This document shows, one piece after another, positions 56,546 through 64,000 of a stretch of 64,000 nucleotides of DNA (position 1 is its first letter; every line of letters begins with the position of its first letter). Where the stretch lies: NCBI RefSeq assembly GCF_019097595.1, contig NC_080711.1, forward strand, positions 20,174,928 through 20,238,927, written 5' to 3'. Below the pieces are notes generated by a model. That model saw only the letters and a program-made list of their open reading frames with translations. It searched no databases and was not told the origin of the DNA. The position numbers were made by a program, and so were the translations under genes. The stretch comes from Hemibagrus wyckioides. Its lineage: Eukaryota; Chordata; Actinopteri; Siluriformes; Bagridae.

Positions 56546-56879
56546 GTCTTAGATTTCACCATTGTGTTTGTGTTCGTGTGGCTCTTCGAGGTCATCATCT
56601 TGCTGTCTGTGTTAGTGGGGACATTGTACATCTACCCCAGATTCTACAGGAAACAGAGAACACCAGAAAGTAAGACTTTAACACTTGCTAGCTTGGAAAA
56701 TGTACATATTAAAGTCCATACCGAATTATAAAGTAGGTAAGATGTTGAAACAGAAGAGCATGAACAACTAGAAAACTGAATGTTAAAGCTGATGTAATGT
56801 CTAAAACCGATCACCAGAGGTTTATCTTTCCATCACAAAATCAGGACCAGGAAGCTCTGTAGACCTGGACCAGGATTAG
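53783..56879 (+). CDS. Receptor unit 6: SLAM/CD2-like, short tail, glutamate in membrane helix
   Basis: Exons: 53783-53837 (signal), 54465-54785 (IgV), 55321-55557 (IgC2), 56553-56669 (transmembrane) and a probable last exon 56845-56879 with AATAAA at 57219. The total of 765 bp gives 254 residues. The V exon ([26 protein letters not shown]) differs clearly from that of unit 4, although C2, membrane helix and tail are nearly the same. C2 differs at NHISHNHNSIEL. The membrane segment has the same buried glutamate and no ITIM follows. It is the undisturbed sister of unit 4, since no second acceptor precedes its V exon. Confidence 0.77.
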
Positions 56880-57419
56880 AAGAGGCAGACTGTGGCTGAT
56901 CTCCTCTACATGAACAGTCATCACTCTCCGTCTCATCCAGACTGAAACATGAGAAAAATGTAACTGTAACTATAACAGATGATTAACAGAGAAACTAAAC
57001 TCACTTAAATGAACAACTTACTCAGGCTCATGATTCCTGCAGATTCACTGAAAAACTGAGTGCTTATTTTGCTTATGTTTTATTTCTAATATTCTAACCA
57101 CAATTAATGCTTTGAATTTACTATTAAAATCCTAGCAACAATTTAATATGTTAAATATTTTTGAAATGTAAATCCAATTTTTGTGTCATATACTGTATAC
57201 TACACGGGTGAATGCAGAAATAAATTCTGTTTGAGTTATTATTAATACGTTTAGTATTTTTTTAATCTAACACCTAAACACTCATGTTCTATACTGTTCT
57301 ATAGTCTGAATATACAGTAGCATACAGTTAAGGAGGAACAATAGCAGGAAGAATGTAAAGGGCAATCCTTGACCACAGACACATCAAACAGATGCCCTTT
57401 GAAATGTCTGAACTGTCCA

Positions 57420-58412
57420 GGGTGTGTGTGGGTGTGTGTATGTATTTGTGCCCAGAGATGGCTTAGTACCTTGAACACAACCTGCAGAAAGCAGCAACTC
57501 TGGGAAATACACTTTAGTCATACAGGCGAAAATATTAAAACATTTTATAATCTCCAGCTGAAGATTGAAGGTAGGACCACATCAGGTCTAATCACAGCAC
57601 ACCACATGACTACATTAACAAGCCATTTGATAAAACTAGGCTATCTATGGAAAAAAAAATACTGGAATAAACCATTAATGGCTTTAAAATGCACAATTAA
57701 AGGAAGACACTATAGGGGAAAAAAGCAAAAATATGTTAAATATGTATATTCAATCAACCTCAGTTGTTGTTAACGTCATAATCTTCACATATCTACATCT
57801 TAAATGGCTGAAATGTTTTTGTATTTCTACTTGTAGATATCATTCTGCTTATCCTGAGCTCTGTTTGTGGGATTCTCATTGTACTAGATGTCTTAGTGTT
57901 CTGCATCTACTAGAAGAGACAAGGCCTAACAAAGAAAGAAGGTCAGAAGGAATCTGTGTTTTCACAGATTTGAGTTTGCACAAAGTTGTGTGAAATTTGT
58001 TACCTGGCACTCACAAACATTTAATTGTTTAAGTCACTTTTTCTTTAAGATCACATTTTGTAGTTTCTGAAATTTAAATCTTTTTAAATTAAAAATTTAA
58101 AATTTTTTGCCGATCTGGCAAAAAACAAGTCACTTATTTAAGATCACATTTATTTTTGTTGTGCTTGCGCTTGATCTGTAGCTATATGATCTTATAATTT
58201 CTACTTTATAATGATTTTGTGACAGCCAATCATGTGTCAGATGTACAGGACAATAAAGCAGAGAGTGAGTGTATTTCTGAATCTTTTGTAATTTCCTGTA
58301 GCATTAGTGTTTTTCTGTAGTGTTTTGTTGACAGCCCCTTCTCAAGACAACAATGAGCTTGTGTACGCAGAGGTCACCCATACAGCCATGAACAGGACAG
58401 AGACAAGACCCA
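57420..58412 (+). pseudogene. Relic receptor unit behind unit 6 (possible alternative 3' exons)
   Basis: Counterpart of 38,100-39,089: V-exon end to 57570, transmembrane exon from 57837 with TAG at 57911-57913, 39-bp cassette 58226-58264 and ITIM exon 58335-58412. The TAG and the aspartate codon before it (IVLDVLVF) are identical in both copies. Confidence 0.7.
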
Positions 58413-59078
58413 GTACATGTAAGACTTTGGGTTTATCAGTATGGATTCATAATACAATAAAGAAATCTGAAATGGTTAATGCTGTTTATTGTTCTGCTCT
58501 TAGTTATTAGTGTCAGTCAGTTAACCTTGCCTGGTAAGATCTTTTAGAGTTCAGCTAATATACTGCTCAAAAAAAATTAAAGGAACACTTTGAAATCAGA
58601 TCTGAATGGGGAAAAATATCATGCTGGATATCTATACTGGTATACCTGGTAATGTGTAAGGAACTAAAGGATGCCACGTCATTTGATGGAAATGAAAATT
58701 ATCAACCTACAGAGGGCTGAAATCAAAGACACCCCCGAAAATTTGTGAAAAAATGATCCAGCAGGCTAGTCCATTTTGCTGAAATTTCATTGCAGCAACT
58801 CAAAATGGTACTCAGTGGTTTGTATGGTAGAGGAAGTTGATAACATTCCACCCATACAAACTCAGCTCTACTAACAGTGAAACTATTTCAGTATCTGGTT
58901 ATGCAATTGCTGATTTTTTCAATGGTTTGTCCGTCTTGCTGTCTAGAACTCAGGTAACTGTTTGTGTGGAGTTTTACATGTGCTCACTGCATCCATGTGG
59001 TTTCCTCTGACCTCCCAAAACATGTCAGTTGGTGTACTGGCTATACTAAATTTCCCTGTAGGTGTGTGTGTGTTTGTG

Positions 59079-59116
<38 letters not shown>

Positions 59117-61641
59117 AAAGAGAGATGCATTACAGAGGACTGTTATAGACTCTGAATATAGACTATACATTTTTTCCCCACAGTGAAATAGTGTTCATTG
59201 TTAGTTATTTATTTTAATTAAAAACACTGATTCTGTAATCACAGCACAAAAAGAATCTTATATATAACAAATATCTTTACTCTTGTTTAGAAATAAAGGC
59301 TTATATGTATGTTTTGCTGTTGTTTATTCTTGTTTTCACTCTTGTGTCATCACCATGGTCCTTAATCATAAGTAAGGCCTTGGGACTCAGTTAAAACTTT
59401 GTTTCATGATTGAAGTAAAAATAAAAAGGAAGTTTCTTGTTGAAGTTTTAAGTGTAAAAACCACAAAGCTGCAGCTTCCTAAGCAGATCACACACTATTT
59501 GAGTTGCTCAATTTTTTTCAAACCAACATTTCTGCTTCCCTATTTAACAAAAGAGCTGCACATAAGAAGTGTCCATCCGTCCATCCATCCATTTTCTATA
59601 CACGCTTTATTCCTAATTAGGGTCATGGGGATCTGCTGGAGCCTATCCCAGCACACATTGGGCAAAAGGCAGGGGTACACCCTGGACAGGTTGCCAGTCC
59701 ATCACAGTGCCATACAACCACACACACTTACTCCTATGGGTATTTTAGAATTACCAGTCAACCTAATGTACATGTTTTTGGACTGTGGGAGGAAACCAGA
59801 GTAAACCCACACAGGCACGGGGAGAACATGCAAACTCCACACAGAAAGGCCCCTGCCTGTTCGAACCTGGTATTCAAACCCAGGATCTTCTTGCTGTGAG
59901 GCAACAGTGCTAACCACTAAGGCACTGTGCTGCCCAAAAAGTGTCCAATTTATGTGAGTGAAATAAATGATCAAAATGTCTAATATTGTTCAGCTGTAAA
60001 TAGACTTTCAGTTTATATGATGGCTAAAACTTTCACTGGTGTTGATTTAAATGTCTGTGGCTTGTATTTTGTCAGGAGTTATAGGGACAGTTCCTTTCCA
60101 GACCTCTAGGGGTGCTGACAAGTGGTTTATTTATTATTGTTATTCCTATGTTGGTGGTGCCACGCCCTTTCCTCATGTGTTTTCTCGATTTCTCACCTGT
60201 CCCTTGTTTTCCCTTGATGCGCTGCTTTATATATGTTTGTCCTTCTGTCTTGGTCAGTGTCAGTCATTATGTTTATATATGTGTGGACGTAACGGTGTAT
60301 GTGTGCTGTAAGGCCGGACGCTGTGTTATTTAGGTTTTTATGTTATAGTCATGTTTTGTTGAGGTTATTTAAGTTTCCATGTCATAGTTCTGGTTTATTT
60401 CTGTTAATGTTAATGTAGTTGTATTTTGTTTTGTTAAATGAAAGCAGTGCATGTACTGGATCCCTGTGTTTGGGTCTTATCTGCTACTGTGGGGGATCAA
60501 GCTTATGGTGGAGATCCGGGGTTTGATCCCCACCATCGGCGGTGTCCGCCCCATTCATTACTGATTTATTAAAAATATGTTTTTAAAAATGTAACTATAT
60601 TTTATTCCTGATATTCTGTAGTATCTATCACTATAAGACCTCAGCACATTTCCTTTTTGTTTTCTGTGAAATGATACCAAAAAAGGAATTTGTTCAGTTA
60701 GACTGTGTTTATGAGTGTGTGTGATATCGTGCCTTAAGAGTTAACGCCTGAGGTTTTACACCACTGTTAACTCAGGGGCAGAAACTTTTTTTTCTGCAGG
60801 CGACTGGCTGATCAGTCCGCAAAGTCAGTGAGTTTTTTTTTTTGTTTGTTTGTTTTTTAAACCTATAAATATAGATTTCAAAATTGTGTTATAATGTAAT
60901 AATTAATGGAAATCATATTTCTGTAATATTTCTGTGAGAAAATTATAAAGTCTTCTAGCTTACATGCCACATGGAGAGTAATTGCTGTGCTTGCTTCTAT
61001 AAATAAAAAAACAAAAAAATAAAAAAACAAATAATTAAATAAATAAATGATGAATCGTTCGTCCCTGGTTGATTGAAGATTGATTGATTTCGATTTTTGT
61101 TATCAACTTCAGGTCCTATTAAGATCAATATATCTGATATAAACATAGAAAAATCAAACTCAGGATTTCAGGATTAAATGGATGTGTAGTACTAATAAAC
61201 AAAGGTGGATATAAATGCAGATTCTATTTATTATAATGTGCAAACAGAACTTAATATGTGAACCAGGATAACTAAACAAAAACACTAGGACTGTCACTGA
61301 CTTAAAAGATACAAACAACCATAATGATGAGACAACAATGATGCAGAAGTATGATGATACCTAAAAAAAGGACCAGGCTGTTGTGAGAGGTTTATTGACC
61401 ATGTAAGTATGAGCGTGAAAAATATTTACTCAGACAAGACGACCAAACCACAGTGGTGCTCTACCACTTCCAAGTTTTTTGTTTACAAGTCAAGAGGCCT
61501 AGATGTTGCACAGAACTTCCTCTGTTTCTCAGTAAAGTGTTATTAGTGCTGTGAAAGAGCTTCATCTTGCTTTTGTATTTGTTCATCACTCAGTACCAAG
61601 ATCTCTATCAAGTACAGAAAGAGGACGGTTCTCTGGGCGAA
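58413..61641. other. Relic-unit 7 intergenic: transposon fragments and leader of unit 7
   Basis: Contains the DNA-transposon end (58,560-58,830), a (TG)n run (59,062-59,113) and the retroposon copy. The dispersed block (60,050-60,580) and the leader of unit 7, with an ETS-like site at 61514-61523, follow. No other exon seen. Confidence 0.5.
59576..59938. mobile_element. Dispersed teleost retroposon, duplicate copy
   Basis: Same element as 40251-40622, with the same AAGTGTCCA flanks (59567-59575 and 59939-59947). It is a few bases shorter in its CCATCC run. Confidence 0.8.
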
Positions 61642-62771
61642 ATGAGAATACAGGTCATTTTTGGAGTCCTGTTGATTTACACCCAAGATGCCATGGGTAG
61701 GTTTTATAGGTTTTATTATCTAATAATGCATGATTCTTTTACTTACTACATGTGCAGTTGTACAGTTTCAGCTTCATGGTCTTTTAGTGAATACTTCCTG
61801 TACATCAAATGTAGAGAATGTTCTTCATCAATCAAATTATGATTTAATAAAAAAAAAAAACATAAATCCTAAGAAAATAAAGTCTAATATACTTTAATAC
61901 GTAATTTTTCTGATCCTACTTCTTTACCCTGTACAAGATTTTCTTTTCCTTTCCATCATCAGTGTTAACATGTAGCTTTAAAGGAGTCTTAAACAAATGC
62001 AGTTTTCACAGTGCAGCTTAGGGATTGGTGATCTGACAAAAATATTTAATCACAATACTTAAAGTCAATATGCTACTACAATATGATTCTACAAGATCTG
62101 ATATTTTGGGGATTATTTTGTGTGCTCATGTAAATGGTGCATCATTTATTTTATGTCAAGTTGCACAATTTTTGTGTATAATTAAACATCTAGTCTTTGA
62201 ATGATATTTTTAGAAAAAAATTCTTCTTCAGGAAGATTTAACAGTTTGCTGAAATATCATTTTTTGTATCCTTTAATCACCTGTGCTGTTATAATGTTTT
62301 TTCCTGACATTTTATTCCAAAATTTACCAAATAAGTAAATAATCACTTAGATAAGATAAGTTTATAATAAGATTACACAGATCAGAGGTGTGTTTCAGTG
62401 TGTAATAATATTAACAGATGACGATGATGATTTTTTTTCTTCATCTGCAGGTTCGCTGTTTCAGGATCATGTGGTCTGTAGATTTAATAAGAGTAATCAG
62501 TGTTATGTAGCTGTGGGACAACATCTGCACCTGCAAATGCCCTGGGAGGATGGGTTTGACCTAAAGACAAACAATAGTTTCATTTTAAAATATAGAAAAA
62601 CCCAAAGTCCACCACCAACACCACATCTCCCAAGATGGCAGTTTGTTAACGAAAGTAAAACTATGATACTAACCAGTGCAGAGAGGAACGACTCTGGAAC
62701 ATACACTTTAAACATCTATGATGTAGATGGGAGAAGTAAAGGCAGTTATACTCTCCAGGTGAACATTGAAG
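61642..62771 (+). CDS. Receptor unit 7: SLAM/CD2-like, 5' part only
   Basis: Exons 61642-61696 (signal [19 protein letters not shown]) and 62451-62771 (IgV, open, ending LQVNIEG) are intact and phase 1. V is closest to units 2 and 3 (NESKT as in unit 3). The frame is open upstream to an earlier ATG at 61567. The later ATG is preferred because the hydrophobic signal sequence starts there, as in all sister units. The C2 exon is not reached: an almost complete Tc1 element fills 62,980-63,852 and the window ends. Whether the gene is intact cannot be judged here. Confidence 0.75.
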
Positions 62772-62979
62772 GTAGGACCACACAACCTCTAATTACATCA
62801 CACAGCACACTACTATAAGTTATTTCATAAACATTTGAAAATTTAACAATCATACACACTATAATTTCTGTCAAGATTTCTTTTTTGATTTTTTCATTTT
62901 TTAATGTAAATGTGGCTCCATCTTATTAAACAACAGAAATGTAGATATTTATCAGATCAACAATATATATATATATATA

Positions 62980-63852
62980 TACACTATATTGCCAAAAGTA
63001 TTCGCTCACCCATCCAAATAATCAGAATCAGGTGTTCCAATCAATTCCATGGCCACAGGTGTATAATATCAAGCACCTAGGCATGCAGACTGTTTTTACA
63101 AACATTTGTGAAAGAATGGGTCACTCTCAGGAGCTTCCAGCGTGGAGCTTCATGGAATGGGTTTCCATGGCCGAGCAGCTGCATCCAAGCCATACATCAA
63201 CAAGAGCAATGCAAAGCGTCGGATGCAGTGGTGTAAAGCACGCCGCCACTGGACAGGAGAACGGTACTTGTCTGACTGCATTTTGCCAAGTGTAAAGTTT
63301 GGTGGAGGGGGGATTATGGTGTGGGGTTGTTTTTCAGGAGCTGGGCTTGGCCCCTTAGTTCCAGTGAAAGGAACTCTGAATGCTTCAGCATACCAAGACA
63401 TTTTGGACAATTCCATGCTCCCAACTTTGTGGGAACAGTTTGGAGCTGGCCCCTTCCTCTTCCAACATGACTGTGCACCAGTGCACAAAGCAAGGTCCAT
63501 AAAGACATGGATGACAGAGTCTGGTGTGGAGGAACTTGACTGGCCTGCACAGAGTCCTGACCTCAACCCGAAAGAACACCTTTGGGATGAATTAGAGCGG
63601 AGACTGAGAGCCAGGCCTTCTGGTCCAACATCAGTGTGTGACCTCACAAATGCGCTTCTGGAAGAATGGTCAAAAATTCCCATAAACACACTCCTAAACC
63701 TTGTGGACAGCCTTCCCAGAAGAGTTGAAGCTGTTATAGCTGCAAAGGGTGGACCAACGTCATATTGAACCCTATGGATTAGGAATGGGATGTCACTTAA
63801 GTTCATATGCGAGTCAAGGCAGGTGAGCGAATACTTTTGGCAATATAGTGTA
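62980..63852 (+). mobile_element. Tc1-like transposon, internally deleted, in unit 7
   Basis: It starts TACACTATATTGCCAAAAG and ends with its complement, next to TA dinucleotides. The open frame 63142-63768 (208 residues) is the C-terminal part of a transposase. It contains [10 protein letters not shown] (second catalytic D) and [15 protein letters not shown] (third catalytic residue, E), ending MPRR-like [14 protein letters not shown]. The region with the first catalytic aspartate and the DNA-binding N-terminus is missing or out of frame, so it is non-autonomous. It belongs to the same broad family as the fragments in srp72 introns 2 and 5. Confidence 0.9.
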
Positions 63853-64000
63853 TATTATATTATATATGGTGGAGCTCCATCAGGACTCCTGCTAGGTTTC
63901 AGATAATGTGGAGGGTGTGAGGGACAAAAAAACATTTTTCAGATGTGATTTATCTAAAATATTGAAAAGGTTTGAAGTGATTAAAAGGGGCCTTTAGATT
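63853..64000. other. Right window edge
   Basis: AT-rich sequence after the Tc1 element; nothing recognised. Confidence 0.3.

Larger units (their letters stand above)
47694..61550 (+). repeat. Segmental duplication B, copy 2 (~13.9 kb: units 5, 6, relic)
   Basis: Copy of about 28,080-42,403. Shared features include the 5-bp C2 deletion, the solo LTR, the glutamate membrane exon, the TAG-bearing relic and the AAGTGTCCA-flanked retroposon. Private to this copy are the TAG in the unit 5 V exon and the ancestral V exon in unit 6. Confidence 0.85.

Noticed and set aside
61567..61641. N-terminal extension of units 4 and 7 from an upstream in-frame ATG
   Set aside because: The signal peptide begins at the downstream ATG shared by units 2-7; the extension is interrupted or lacks an ATG in other units.

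Overview
The window looks like nuclear DNA of a ray-finned (teleost) fish. It has spliced vertebrate genes with GT-AG introns, several Tc1/mariner families, a chromodomain Ty3/gypsy LTR retrotransposon, a 5'-truncated LINE and abundant microsatellites. The Tc1 content would fit an ostariophysan such as a catfish, but that is only a guess.

Layout. (1) 1-8,100, minus strand: the 5' seventeen exons of srp72 (signal recognition particle 72 kDa subunit), running off the left edge, with transposon remnants in its introns. (2) 8,100-11,480: no gene seen, only a miniature Tc1 element and microsatellites. (3) 11,489-64,000, plus strand: a tandem array of seven immunoglobulin-superfamily receptor units. 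The fold is that of the SLAM/CD2 family: a signal-peptide exon, an IgV exon without the F-strand cysteine, an IgC2 exon with four cysteines and a C-x-V-x-N-x-V-S strand, a transmembrane exon and cytoplasmic exons. All introns are phase 1, which makes exon shuffling frame-neutral.

Receptor units. Units 1 (11,489-17,126) and 2 (19,819-25,387) are complete and encode about 320-residue receptors whose tails carry several ITIM-like tyrosines. Units 3 (28,150-31,649) and 5 (47,772-51,237) share a 5-bp deletion in the C2 exon and a damaged transmembrane exon; unit 5 also has a nonsense codon in IgV. Units 4 (34,358-37,557) and 6 (53,783-56,879) use a different transmembrane exon with a buried glutamate, followed by a very short tail. 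Each is trailed by a relic unit (about 38,100-39,089 and 57,420-58,412). Unit 7 (61,642 onward) is cut by the window end. The set resembles a paired inhibitory / short-tailed receptor cluster in the course of birth-and-death evolution.

How the array arose. An ~8.2-8.3 kb near-identical tandem repeat (13.14-21.37 kb and 21.39-29.69 kb) created unit 2 as a chimera of a unit-3-like front and a unit-1-like back; its breakpoint, with a 12-bp templated filler, is readable. A larger ~14 kb duplication (about 28.1-42.4 kb and 47.7-61.5 kb) copied units 3+4+relic to give 5+6+relic. A young gypsy element (42,409-47,688) later landed between the upstream region and the first exon of unit 5. Shared and unshared insertions give a relative order of events. 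Because the copies are so similar, a false duplication or haplotype artefact in the assembly must be excluded.
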